DNA of 64,000 nucleotides from NCBI RefSeq assembly GCF_021390495.1, contig NZ_JAJEJP010000003.1, positions 1,488,001 to 1,552,000 of the forward strand, written 5' to 3'. The notes under the pieces were generated by a model that searched no databases, had not been told where the DNA came from, and saw only the letters and a program-made list of their open reading frames with translations. A program made the position numbers and the translations under genes. Positions 18,478-27,369 of this stretch are shown here, piece by piece. Position 1 is the stretch's first letter. Each line of letters starts with the position of its first letter. This DNA comes from Paraburkholderia sp. ZP32-5 (GTDB lineage Bacteria > Pseudomonadota > Gammaproteobacteria > Burkholderiales > Burkholderiaceae).

Positions 18478-19878
18478 TCAGATGCCGGCCGCGCCCGACA
18501 GCGTTGCCTGAGCGAGCCGCTTGCGGTAAATGAAATACACGACCGAGATACCCACCAGCCACGGCACACCGACGATCCACGAGATATTCCAGAAGTCGGT
18601 ATCGAGCCCCATCGTGATCAGAATCGCGCTCAGCAATGCGATGCCGGTGATCTGCGCTATCGGGAACAACGGCATGCGTACCGGCAGCTTGCGGCCCTGC
18701 CACGCGCGGCGGAAGCGCAGGTGCGTGACGAGAATCACGATCCACACGAAGATGCCGCCGAACAGCGCAATCCCGAACAGATAGTTGTACGCGAGAGGAC
18801 TGAAGAACGACACCGCGGCGGCGGCCAGCACGCCGGCGCCCGAAATCAGCGTGGCGACGAGCGGCGTGCCGTTGGCCGACAGCGAGCCGAGCCAGCGCGG
18901 CGCATAGCCGCCGCGAGCCAGCGAGAACAGCGTACGCGACGACAGATAGATGTTGGTGTTCATGCTGGACAGCGCCGCCGTGATCACGACGAAGTTCATC
19001 AACGCCGCCGCGTGCGCGATACCGGCATGCGTGAACAGCTTCACGAACGGGCTTTGCTGCACCACCTTCGCACCGGCTTCGGTCCACGGCAGATAGGTGA
19101 CCATGATGCCGAGCGCGAGAATATAAAAGAGCGTGAGACGCAGCACCATCGAGCGCAGCGCACTCGGAATCGCGCGCTGAGGATCCTGGGCTTCACCCGA
19201 CGTCACCGCGACGATCTCGACCCCGTAGAACGAGAAGATCGCCATCAGCACGCCCATCCACACGCCGCTGAAACCGTGCGGCATGAAGCCGCCGGGCAGC
19301 CCCGTCAGATTGTGCATGCCGACCGGCGTACCGGTGCCGAGGCCGAACACCTTGGCGAGACCCACGACGATGAAGCCGAGGATCGCGACCACCTTGATCA
19401 GCGCGAACCAGTATTCGAACGAACCGAAGTTGGTCACCGAGCGGCAGTTCACATAGATGAGTGCAATGCCGAACGCGATCGACCACATCCAGACCGGCAC
19501 GCCCGGAAACCAGAAGCTCATATACACGCCGACCGCGATGGCCTCGCCACCCACCGCGACCACTTCGATGATCCAGTACGTGTAGCGCACGACGAAGCCG
19601 GTCCAGCGGTTCAGGTACATCTCCGCGTAGGTGCCGAACGAGCCCGCCGTCGGATGCGCGACCGCCATCTCGGCGAGGCTGAACACCATGATCACCGCGA
19701 TCAGCGCGGCGATCGCATAACTGATCAGCACACCGGGACCGGCATAGCCGATCGCAATGCCGCTGCCCATGAAAAGACCTGTACCGATTGCGCCGCCAAT
19801 GCCGATCATGCCGATCTGCCGCTGGGTCAGCGCCTTGTTCAGGCCTTTTTCTCGCGAGGTGATGCTTGTCTCTTCCAT
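18478..19878 (-). CDS. APC-family amino acid permease
   Basis: Amino acid permease of 466 aa with about 12 membrane segments. The N-terminal GGAIGTGLFMGSG loop is the substrate-binding signature of the AAT/GABA-permease group, and GEAQDPQRAIPSAL is the conserved loop after segment 6. It is the last gene of a minus-strand operon with a kynureninase-like enzyme, an aminotransferase and an aldolase, so the imported compound is probably an amino acid or amine that is degraded by them. Confidence 0.9.
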   Translation of the reverse strand: MEETSITSREKGLNKALTQRQIGMIGIGGAIGTGLFMGSGIAIGYAGPGVLISYAIAALIAVIMVFSLAEMAVAHPTAGSFGTYAEMYLNRWTGFVVRYTYWIIEVVAVGGEAIAVGVYMSFWFPGVPVWMWSIAFGIALIYVNCRSVTNFGSFEYWFALIKVVAILGFIVVGLAKVFGLGTGTPVGMHNLTGLPGGFMPHGFSGVWMGVLMAIFSFYGVEIVAVTSGEAQDPQRAIPSALRSMVLRLTLFYILALGIMVTYLPWTEAGAKVVQQSPFVKLFTHAGIAHAAALMNFVVITAALSSMNTNIYLSSRTLFSLARGGYAPRWLGSLSANGTPLVATLISGAGVLAAAAVSFFSPLAYNYLFGIALFGGIFVWIVILVTHLRFRRAWQGRKLPVRMPLFPIAQITGIALLSAILITMGLDTDFWNISWIVGVPWLVGISVVYFIYRKRLAQATLSGAAGI

Positions 19879-19914
19879 TTTTTTATCCTGTCACGTTCTT
19901 ATTGCGTCGATGGA

Positions 19915-21057
19915 TCAGGCTGCGGGGAGCAATGCCGACAGATCGTCGAGTACTTCGCTTTGAGTGACCATGCCGGGCGACATGCGTACGGTGCTGCCGC
20001 GTGTATCGACCAGTACGCCGTGGCTTGCGAGCTTCGTCTCCAGCGCGTGCGGATCGACGTGCGCGGGCAAGTCGGCCATCACACTGCCGCCGCGCAACGC
20101 GTCTTCGCGCGGCGAACGCAGCCGGTAGCCCTTCGCATCGCACAGCGCGATCAGCTTGCGCGACAGCGCGAGATTGTGTTCGCGCATGCCTGCGGCCGCG
20201 GGTGAAAGTCGCCACGCGAGACCTGGACCGGAAGCAACGAACGGCAGAAACGACGGCGTGCCGCTGTCGAAGCGCCGTGCATCCGGCGCGAGTGCGAAAC
20301 GGTCGAGATCCCAGTTGAATGGATCGGGCTGGCTGAACCAGCCTTGCACCATCGGCGTGAGTGCATGGTCGAGCAGTGACGAGTTCAGATACGCGAGCCC
20401 GGTGCCCGGTGCGCCGCACAACCACTTGAGCGTGGTGCTCGCAACGAAATCGACCGCGGGCGCGGTGACGTCGAAGTCGAGAATACCGGCGCCCTGCGTG
20501 ATATCGACGGCAATCAGGCTGCCCTGCTCGCGGCCATGCCTGGCCAGACGCGCGACGTCGGCGCGCTTCGATGCCGTCGACGTGACCCACGTGATGATTG
20601 CAAGCGCAACGTCGTCCTGCCAGCGAGCGATGAATGCGTCGTCACTGATATACGCTTCGCCTTCCGCGAGCGGCACTGTGTCGAGCGTGAAGCCGAGCAC
20701 CGGCGCGAGACCGCTCAGCATGTAATGCAGGCTCGGAAAGCAGTCCGCGGCGATCAGCACGCGCTTGCCGGCAAGACGGTTGCGCCCGAGTGCGCCGACG
20801 AAACGCGCGAACGCGTCGGTGACGTTCTCGGCGGCGAATACCGCATGCGCGGGCGCATTCACGAGCCGGGCCCATTGATCCAGCACCTCGCGACGTGCCG
20901 CGAGACCATAGTCCCAGCGTTGCAGATCGGGACGGCACCAGTTCGACGCGAAGGTGTCGAGCGCCGCGCGCACCGCCTCTTCCTGCCCCGGAAACATACC
21001 GACCGAGTGATAGAGCAGCCAGCCGGCACGCCGGGGATCTGCGGGAGAAATGCTCAT
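19915..21057 (-). CDS. Kynureninase-like PLP enzyme (aminotransferase class V fold)
   Basis: Fold-type I PLP enzyme of 380 aa. The Schiff-base lysine is in STTLKWLCGAPGTG, preceded by DITQGAGI, which contains the pyridine-contacting Asp. This pattern is closest to kynureninase and class V desulfurase-like enzymes. No other kynurenine-pathway gene is in the operon, so another beta-cleavage or lyase reaction on an amino acid is likely. It sits 36 bp upstream of the permease and 71 bp downstream of the porin. Confidence 0.78.
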   Translation of the reverse strand: MSISPADPRRAGWLLYHSVGMFPGQEEAVRAALDTFASNWCRPDLQRWDYGLAARREVLDQWARLVNAPAHAVFAAENVTDAFARFVGALGRNRLAGKRVLIAADCFPSLHYMLSGLAPVLGFTLDTVPLAEGEAYISDDAFIARWQDDVALAIITWVTSTASKRADVARLARHGREQGSLIAVDITQGAGILDFDVTAPAVDFVASTTLKWLCGAPGTGLAYLNSSLLDHALTPMVQGWFSQPDPFNWDLDRFALAPDARRFDSGTPSFLPFVASGPGLAWRLSPAAAGMREHNLALSRKLIALCDAKGYRLRSPREDALRGGSVMADLPAHVDPHALETKLASHGVLVDTRGSTVRMSPGMVTQSEVLDDLSALLPAA

Positions 21058-21128
21058 GTTGCGTTTCCTTGTATCAGCGCGAGATGTTCGTCAAAGCGGT
21101 TCGTCAAAGCGGTTCGTCGACCCGCTCG

Positions 21129-22190
21129 TCAGAACATATGGCGCAGGCCGACGGCGACGCCGGTCTGGTTACTCTTGCCCGGCAACTCGGCAGTCGCGCC
21201 TCCGGAGACCTTGTTGTAGTCGACCGTCCCATACACCTGGGTGCTCTTCGACAGCGAGTATTCGGCGAGCAGCACGCCGGTGTAGCGCTTGCCGCTATTG
21301 TCGGCAAAGCCGTTGACGTTTTTCATGTCGTCGTAATAGAACGCGCCGGTGATCGCGAGAGCGGGCATTGCCTGCCATGTCGCGCCGGTGTAAAGCGTCA
21401 TGTCGCGGCGTGGGTTGTCGACGAAGTTGCCACCCGTCACCGTGTTGGCATTCAGTGCGGAGTCGACGAAACCCGTCGCATCGCTGCCGCCCATATAGCC
21501 GACGAACAGCGTGGCCGGCCCGAAGTTGTATTTGCCGCCGAGGCCCCACATGCGCTGCACGTTGTTGTTCAGGTCGCGCGACTCCTGATACGTGCCGCCG
21601 AAGCTCGCCGGGCCGAGATCATACGACACGCGCGTACCCCAATACGAATCCTTGCTCATGCTGCCCGGCTGCTGACCGAAGCCGTAGGTCGCGCCAAGAT
21701 GTAGGCCGCCGAATTGCCCCGCGTAGCTCGCGGTGTTGCTGATGCGGCCGATCGTCATGAAGAACGGCCACGAATTCGCGGTGTAATTGCCGACGGTCAG
21801 CGGATCGAAATCGCCGAAGAAGTTGAATGATTCAGTGCCCTGCCGGCCCAGCGTGAAGGTACCGAAGCGTCCCGACAGACCGACATACGCATAGCGGCCG
21901 AACAACGCATTCATATCGACCGCGCCCGTTTGCGGCTCGAAGCCGCTTTCAAGCCGGAACAGCGCCTTCAGTCCGCCACCCAGATCCTCCTCGCCCTTCA
22001 AGCCCCAACGACTATTGGTGATCGCGCCGTTGGTCAATTGCACCTGGTTGTCATTGGCGGCATTCGAATTCGTCGTAAAACGCACGCTCTGGTCGACGAT
22101 GCCGTACAGCGTGACCGAACTCTGTGCGAACACGGTGCCCGTCAGGCCGATCCCCAAGGTTGCAATCGCGGCTTGTAGTTTTCGTTGCAT
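21129..22190 (-). CDS. Outer-membrane porin
   Basis: Gram-negative porin of 353 aa with a cleavable signal peptide (MQRKLQAAIATLGIGLTG, then VFA before QSSVTLYG). Further family stretches are GLKGEEDLGGGLKALFRLESG and the terminal VAVGLRHMF. The frame is open far upstream to 22604, but that part overlaps the aminotransferase gene; the ATG at 22190 begins the signal peptide. It is inside the GntR-controlled operon, presumably for uptake of the same substrate. Confidence 0.93.
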   Translation of the reverse strand: MQRKLQAAIATLGIGLTGTVFAQSSVTLYGIVDQSVRFTTNSNAANDNQVQLTNGAITNSRWGLKGEEDLGGGLKALFRLESGFEPQTGAVDMNALFGRYAYVGLSGRFGTFTLGRQGTESFNFFGDFDPLTVGNYTANSWPFFMTIGRISNTASYAGQFGGLHLGATYGFGQQPGSMSKDSYWGTRVSYDLGPASFGGTYQESRDLNNNVQRMWGLGGKYNFGPATLFVGYMGGSDATGFVDSALNANTVTGGNFVDNPRRDMTLYTGATWQAMPALAITGAFYYDDMKNVNGFADNSGKRYTGVLLAEYSLSKSTQVYGTVDYNKVSGGATAELPGKSNQTGVAVGLRHMF

Positions 22191-22321
22191 GATTTTGTGT
22201 GTCCCCTCTGATATGGATGGCGGCTTGTCGACTAACGTGCGGCCAAAAGGAAGCCAGGCCGGGACAAGCGCCGGTCGTCGGTGCTGCTCAGGTGCTATGT
22301 AGATGCTGCGAAGGTGCTGCG

Positions 22322-23479
22322 TTAGAACTTGCGAATGAATTTTTCGAGCCGGTCCAATGCTTCGATCAGGCTCTCGTCGCCGCGCGCGTAGCACAGGCGA
22401 ATCTGCTGCGCCGATTCCTCGCCGAACGCGGTGCCGGGTGCAAGCCCCACGCCGGCTTCGAGCACCGCGCGCTTGCAGAATTCGAGCGTGTCGGTCACAC
22501 CCGCCACGCTGAACATCAGGTAGAACGACGCCGTGTTCGGCACCACCTGCACGCCGGACATCGCACGCAAACGTTCGAGCGCGATGCGCTGACCGCCGCG
22601 GCAACGCTCGACGAACGACTGCACGAACGGCTCGCCCTCATTCAGCGCCGCTGCCGCGCCGGCTTGCAGAAACGCCTGGCCGCCGCTGGTGTTGAACTGG
22701 ATCAGCTTTTCGAAGGTGTCGAGCATGGCTCGCGGATAGACGAGCCAGCCCATGCGCCAGCCGGTCATCGCCCAGGCTTTGGAGAAACTGTTGATAACGA
22801 ATACCGGGTCGTCGGGACTCGCGAATTCGAGCATCGACGGCGCGTACGGCCGGTCGTAGACGATGCGCTGATACACCTCGTCCGCGAGAATCGCGATGCC
22901 GCGCGCGCGGGCGAATTCGAGCAGCCGCTGCTGCTGTTCGCCTTCGAGCATCCAGCCGGTTGGATTACCCGGCGACGCGTAATAGATCGCGCGGGTGCGC
23001 GCGTCGCATGCATCGAAAAGACGCTGCAGATCGAGATGCCAGCCATCGTCGCCGTGAGAGAGCGGCACCGCGCGCACTTCGCCACCGGTGATCGTGATCG
23101 CGCGCAGGATGTTGGGCCACGACGGGGTCACGCAGACCACGTTGTCGCCGGGCTCGATGATCGCCTGCGCGACCAGCATCACCGCATTCATGCCGGAGCT
23201 GGTTGCAGCGATGCGCTCATCGGCGACCGTCACGTCGCACAGACGCGCGTAGTACGCGGCGATCGCATCGCGCAGCGCGGGAATACCGCGGTTCTGCGAG
23301 TAAAAGGTATGACCCGCGGCGAGCGCCGCGGCGGCGGCATCGCAAAAGGGCTTCGGTGTGGGCAGATCGCTTTCGCCGGCCCACAGGCCGATCACATCGC
23401 TGCGTCCGACGCCGAGGCGCCACACGTCGAGGATCGGCGAATCGGGCATGGTCAGGATCGCGTCTCTCGTCAGATTCAT
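22322..23479 (-). CDS. Class I/II PLP aminotransferase
   Basis: Aspartate-aminotransferase-fold enzyme of 385 aa. PLP-binding Lys is in NSFSKAWAMTGWRMGW, with the fold-type I landmarks SPGNPTGWML and ADEVYQRIVY. It probably converts an amino acid to its 2-oxo acid. It lies 142 bp downstream of the aldolase gene and upstream of the porin in the same direction. Together with the HpcH/HpaI aldolase it suggests amino acid to 2-oxo acid to aldol cleavage. Confidence 0.88.
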   Translation of the reverse strand: MNLTRDAILTMPDSPILDVWRLGVGRSDVIGLWAGESDLPTPKPFCDAAAAALAAGHTFYSQNRGIPALRDAIAAYYARLCDVTVADERIAATSSGMNAVMLVAQAIIEPGDNVVCVTPSWPNILRAITITGGEVRAVPLSHGDDGWHLDLQRLFDACDARTRAIYYASPGNPTGWMLEGEQQQRLLEFARARGIAILADEVYQRIVYDRPYAPSMLEFASPDDPVFVINSFSKAWAMTGWRMGWLVYPRAMLDTFEKLIQFNTSGGQAFLQAGAAAALNEGEPFVQSFVERCRGGQRIALERLRAMSGVQVVPNTASFYLMFSVAGVTDTLEFCKRAVLEAGVGLAPGTAFGEESAQQIRLCYARGDESLIEALDRLEKFIRKF

Positions 23480-23621
23480 CGCGTCTCCAAGTCAGTTCGT
23501 TGCGTTCGTTGATGGGTCAGATTCGTTGCGGCTCGCCTGGCATGACGGCCGGCCGCACGGTTGGTACGAGCAGCCGTGACCGTGACGACACGGTCATGTA
23601 TAGCCGCGCTCGCTGCCGCGT

Positions 23622-24365
23622 TCATAAGGCGCCGCAGGCGCGTTCACGCGCGGTCAGAAAGCCTTGTTTGACCATGTCGATATCGTTCGCGCTGACCGAC
23701 ATCCGATAGCCGTTGGCGAACGCCCGCCGCGCGGCGCCGGCCTCGCCGGTAAAGATGCCGCACGGCAATCCGTGTGTGCGCGCGACGTGCAGCACGCGCT
23801 CGCAATCGCGCTCGATAACTTCGGCATCGGCCGTGCCGCGCGACAGCGACAAATCGCCGGTACCGATGAACAGATAATCTACGCCGCTTACCGCGGCGAT
23901 TTCGTCGATGCGCTCGATTCCTTGCACGGTTTCGATCAGCAAACCGATCGCCACTTCACGGTCCGCGGCGAGCATCGCGTCGACGCCAGCCAGCAGCGGC
24001 CGCACGCCGCCGGCGGAGCGGCTGCCGAATGGCGGATAGCGGCCTGCCGAAACGGCGCGGCGCGCATCGTCAACCGATTCGACCAGCGGCACGAGCACCG
24101 ATGCCGCGCCGGCGTCGAGCGCATGCGCAATCGCCGCGTGCGAATTCTCCGCGCAGCGCACGATGACCGGCACACGTCCGCTCGCGGCTCCGACCGCCGC
24201 TTCGAGTTGCATCCGATCCCATAAGCCATGCTGCAGATCGAGCACGAGCGCGCCGGGTTTCGCGTGCGCGGCGAATTCAACGAGCGGCACACTGCCGAGC
24301 GCCAGCCAGATCAGATCGAGAGGCTGATTGCCGCGCAAAGCCGGCTTCAGCGAAGGGAACAGCAT
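23622..24365 (-). CDS. HpcH/HpaI-family aldolase
   Basis: Class II metal-dependent aldolase of 247 aa. Conserved family elements are LVLDLQHGLWDRMQLEAAV, VIVRCAENS with the active-site Arg, LLIETVQGIERIDEIAAV with the metal-binding Glu, and FIGTGDLSLSRG with the metal-binding Asp. The family splits hydroxy-2-oxo acids into pyruvate (or oxaloacetate) and an aldehyde. The ATG at 24365 is preceded by AGGAG. It is the first gene of the operon, next to the palindromic operator region. Confidence 0.9.
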   Translation of the reverse strand: MLFPSLKPALRGNQPLDLIWLALGSVPLVEFAAHAKPGALVLDLQHGLWDRMQLEAAVGAASGRVPVIVRCAENSHAAIAHALDAGAASVLVPLVESVDDARRAVSAGRYPPFGSRSAGGVRPLLAGVDAMLAADREVAIGLLIETVQGIERIDEIAAVSGVDYLFIGTGDLSLSRGTADAEVIERDCERVLHVARTHGLPCGIFTGEAGAARRAFANGYRMSVSANDIDMVKQGFLTARERACGAL

Positions 24366-24431
24366 GTCGAACACTCCTGATGCCCTCGGTCGGCTTGCAT
24401 GCCGCAAGCTGACTGACAGGGCCGTAAGTTT

Positions 24432-24459
24432 CTGAATTCAGTTTGTTAGTGAATTCACT
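24432..24459. promoter_or_regulatory. Operator pair for the GntR regulator (operon side)
   Basis: Two perfect palindromes with the same core, CTGAATTCAG (24432-24441) and AGTGAATTCACT (24448-24459), 17 bp centre to centre. They lie 67-94 bp upstream of the aldolase start, where they could cover the operon promoter. Confidence 0.68.
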
Positions 24460-24655
24460 TTATGGAGAAAATATTTAGATGTCAAGCATTGTGATAACGG
24501 TGTGGCGCTGCCGCGAAAACACGCGCTACGAACGTGAGTCTTTACAATTTTTACGCCTATTTATAGGGTTTATACTGAAAATTGACAAACGCTTGAGGCT
24601 CGCTCGGTTGTCAATCGAAAGCTGCCACCTGCGGACAGACCAGAACCCATCCGGT

Positions 24656-24681
24656 GTTTATGAATTCATAAACTGAATTCT
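24656..24681. promoter_or_regulatory. Operator pair for the GntR regulator (regulator side)
   Basis: An 18-bp perfect palindrome GTTTATGAATTCATAAAC (24656-24673) is followed immediately by the half-matching CTGAATTCTG, sharing the TGAATTCA core with the distal pair. It is about 120 bp upstream of the GntR ATG, suitable for autoregulation or DNA looping with the other pair. Confidence 0.68.
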
Positions 24682-24800
24682 GATGTTAAGCTGCCGGGCA
24701 ACCGGCTGCCCCATTGCCGCAACCCTATTCCGCGCGGCCACCCACGGCCCTTGCCGACCACACGCCTCACGCTTGACGCCCCGCGCGAGCGCCGCATACG

Positions 24801-25529
24801 ATGAGTCCCAATCAAACTTACGCCAACCCTTCACGCATGACCGATGACACCGCCAATCTGACGAAGCAGCCTCGACGTACCGCGCTGCGTCAGACCACCC
24901 TGACCGAGACGATCTATACGGAAATGCGCCGCCGGTTGCGGCATGGCGAAATCGGGCCGAACGACCGGGTCCTCGACTACGAAGTGGCCGACGAATTCGA
25001 CTGCACGCGCATGCCGGTACGTCAGGTGCTGCTGCGGCTCGTCAGCGAGGGCTATCTGGTCGGCACCACGCGCGGCTTCGTCGTGCCGACGCTGACGAGC
25101 GGTGACGTACGCGAGATTTTCGAAGTGCGGCGCTTGCTCGAACCGAGTGCCGCGGCAAGCACGGCGGCGATTCTCGACGAGCGCGTCGACGATGTGCTCA
25201 AGCGTGCATTCCAGAAGGCGCGCAAAGCGTATGAGAAGAACGATGGCGATCTGATGATCGAGGCCAACATTGCGTTTCGCGATGCCTGGCTAGACGCGGT
25301 ACAGAATTCACGGCTGCGGGTCACGATTCGCCGTTTCGCCGATCACGCGCAGCAGGTGCGTTTGCGAACGCTGAAGGACCACGCGACGCAGAAAATCGTC
25401 GTGGACGGTATGCAGGCAATGCTGAACGGCTTTCTCGAACGCGACCCGAAGCGGATCAAATCGGCGACTCAGGATTTCATCGCGAGCGCGGAACAGCGCT
25501 ATTTCGCGCTGCTCGAAGGAGAGGAATGA
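24801..25529 (+). CDS. GntR/FCD-family transcriptional regulator
   Basis: GntR regulator of 242 aa. Residues about 30-95 form the winged helix (RLRHGEIGPNDRVLDYEVAD, then MPVRQVLLRLVSEGYL), followed by the all-helical FCD ligand domain (VREIFEVRRLLEPSAA, LMIEANIAFRDAWLDA). FCD proteins often sense organic acids through a metal-bound site. It is divergent from the amino-acid-type operon and very likely binds the TGAATTCA palindromes between them. An internal ATG at 24837 is an alternative start. Confidence 0.9.
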   Translation: MSPNQTYANPSRMTDDTANLTKQPRRTALRQTTLTETIYTEMRRRLRHGEIGPNDRVLDYEVADEFDCTRMPVRQVLLRLVSEGYLVGTTRGFVVPTLTSGDVREIFEVRRLLEPSAAASTAAILDERVDDVLKRAFQKARKAYEKNDGDLMIEANIAFRDAWLDAVQNSRLRVTIRRFADHAQQVRLRTLKDHATQKIVVDGMQAMLNGFLERDPKRIKSATQDFIASAEQRYFALLEGEE

Positions 25530-25540
25530 ATCACGCGGCG

Positions 25541-26533
25541 CTAATCGGCCGCATGATCGGCCGCGTGTAGCGTCTGCACTTGCGCGCGCCGCCAGTCAGC
25601 GGGAGTCATCCCCATGTGCTGCGTGAAAATGCGCCTGAACGCCGCCACCGATTGATAGCCGACGCTCTCCGCCACGGCATCGGTGGACACCCCCGGCCTT
25701 TTCAATTCGTTGGCGGCCAACGCCATTCGCACATCCGTCAATAGATCATTCGGCGACCGCCCGAGTTTGTCCTGGAAGTGGCGGATCAACGTCGCGCGCG
25801 ACATGTTGCACAGTTCAGCCAGTTCGGACAGCGTCCATGGATGCGCGGGCTCGTTGAACATGACCGCCAGCGCGGGAGCGAGGCGCGGGTACCCAGCGAT
25901 CGCGAGCAATCCCGTCGGCGTCCCGCCGCTTTTGCCGCTCTGTGCCGTTTCGCCGGCCACGCGCAACGCCAGCGCAAAAAGCGCCGCCGATAACGCATTC
26001 ATCATCGCGTAGCCGCCCAGGTTGCCGGCATTGGACTCCGTGCGCATCAGCGCCACCAGACCTTCCAGTTGAGCTTGCGCGTCGCCGCGATGGGCATCTT
26101 CCGCCGAGGTGCGGACAACCAGCCGGGGCGGCAGATACGCGCGGATAAAGCGGTCGTGCGGCGGCGCCAGCACGATTCGGCCGCACAGCATGTCCAGACG
26201 CGGACCACTGCCTTTGTTTTCGCTAATGATCAGATTCAGTTCTTCGCGTTCCCGCACGCGCTTCGGCCGCGCGCCGCCGCCATCGTGAAGGATATGGGCC
26301 GAGCCGTGCGTGAGCATCACGATATCGCCCGCGCGAAGATTTTGCGGCTTGCCCGTGCCCGGCGTTTCTAGCACGGCCGAGCCGTTGAGGATGATGTGGT
26401 ACGGCATCTCGCCCGCGGCCGAGTCCGTGTAGACGACTTGCCACGGCGCGCCATACGCGCATCGAAGTTCAAGCTGACCGCGCACGGTCATCATGCCGAG
26501 CAGACGGCTGAGCCAATCGAGTGGGGGCGACAT
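25541..26533 (-). CDS. AraC-family regulator with N-terminal cupin
   Basis: Regulator of 330 aa. The N-terminal two-thirds is a cupin-type sensor domain (Cupin_6-like: MPYHIILNGSAVL, LRAGDIVMLTHGSAHIL) and the C-terminus holds two AraC helix-turn-helix motifs (LSELAELCNMSRATLIRHF; DAVAESVGYQSVAAFRRIF). The ATG at 26533 is preceded by GGAGG; a TTG at 26539 is too close to it. It is divergent from the AhpD-like gene and the flavoprotein, which it probably controls, perhaps in response to reactive compounds. Confidence 0.9.
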   Translation of the reverse strand: MSPPLDWLSRLLGMMTVRGQLELRCAYGAPWQVVYTDSAAGEMPYHIILNGSAVLETPGTGKPQNLRAGDIVMLTHGSAHILHDGGGARPKRVREREELNLIISENKGSGPRLDMLCGRIVLAPPHDRFIRAYLPPRLVVRTSAEDAHRGDAQAQLEGLVALMRTESNAGNLGGYAMMNALSAALFALALRVAGETAQSGKSGGTPTGLLAIAGYPRLAPALAVMFNEPAHPWTLSELAELCNMSRATLIRHFQDKLGRSPNDLLTDVRMALAANELKRPGVSTDAVAESVGYQSVAAFRRIFTQHMGMTPADWRRAQVQTLHAADHAAD

Positions 26534-26713
26534 GTCCAACCTCCGGGTCTAGCTCGGGGCATCTCGGGTCAATTTAAGGCTCAAGCTCAGGTTCGTTTCA
26601 GGCCCAAGCGCGACTGATACTTTTGAGCATATTCTTGGCAATTTTAAGTCTCAACAGGATCAATTCACAACTCTAAAGTGGAGGCTCCTAACCACCACCG
26701 AATGAGGTGAATC

Positions 26714-27253
26714 ATGAGTCGCATCGCTATCCCCGCTGTTACTAACGCCACTGGCGCCACCGCCGACGTGTATGCACGCGTGCGCAAAATCGCCGGCGGC
26801 AGCGTGCCGAATCTGTTCGCGGCGCTCGGTCATCTCGCGCCCGCCACGTTGAACGCGGCGCTGGATGCGGAAGGCGCGCTCGCGTCCAGCAGCCTCAGCA
26901 AGCAGGATCTGGAAACCATCAAGCTGCTTGTCAGCGAGCAGACCGGCTGTGACTACTGTGTAGCCGCGCACGCGATGCTCGGCAAGATGACCGGCCTGTC
27001 GCCGGCCGCGCTCAAGCTGATCCGTGCGGGTGAGGCAACGGGCGACGCGCGACGCGATGCGCTGATCCACTTCGTGCTGGTGCTGCAGAACACTCGCGGC
27101 ACGATCAGTGAAAGCGAATTCGCCGCGATTCGCGCCGCTGGTTATACCGACACCCAACTCGCCGAGATCTCGTTGACGATCGCGATGACCATCTTCACCA
27201 ACACGTTCAATCGCATCAACGATACCGACGTCGACTTTCCGCCGGTCAAGTAA
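26714..27253 (+). CDS. AhpD-like carboxymuconolactone-decarboxylase-family protein
   Basis: Small all-helical CMD-family protein of 179 aa. The redox motif SEQTGCDYCVAAHAMLG has the CxxC and following His typical of AhpD-type peroxidase partners, rather than the true muconolactone decarboxylases that lack the cysteines. AhpD passes electrons from dihydrolipoyl carriers to peroxiredoxin. The dihydrolipoamide-dehydrogenase-like gene 116 bp downstream fits that role. AATGAGG-type ribosome site upstream. Confidence 0.87.
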   Translation: MSRIAIPAVTNATGATADVYARVRKIAGGSVPNLFAALGHLAPATLNAALDAEGALASSSLSKQDLETIKLLVSEQTGCDYCVAAHAMLGKMTGLSPAALKLIRAGEATGDARRDALIHFVLVLQNTRGTISESEFAAIRAAGYTDTQLAEISLTIAMTIFTNTFNRINDTDVDFPPVK

Positions 27254-27369
27254 CAGGTGTGTCGGCGAGCGCCGATGTTATGCGGCAACGCGCCGCCGCT
27301 CGTCGCTCGCCGTCGCGCATACGCGAGTTTTCAGGTCCATCGGTTCAATCAGCTTAAGCGGAGGATGTC

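Larger units (their letters stand above)
24366..24800. other. 435-bp AT-rich divergent control region
   Basis: Separates the aldolase operon (minus) from its likely GntR regulator (plus). It is much more AT-rich than the surrounding genes and holds four TGAATTC sites in two clusters. A 65-aa frame at 24479-24676 runs through it, lacks a domain and overlaps one operator cluster, so it is probably not a gene. Confidence 0.7.

Noticed and set aside
18721..20205. 494-aa plus-strand frame opposite the permease
   Set aside because: Repetitive charged translation typical of the antisense of a hydrophobic protein.
22199..23512. 437-aa plus-strand frame opposite the aminotransferase
   Set aside because: Antisense shadow; the aminotransferase frame has all expected PLP motifs.
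24479..24676. Small 65-aa frame in the GntR control region
   Set aside because: Runs through operator palindromes, has no ribosome site and no similarity.
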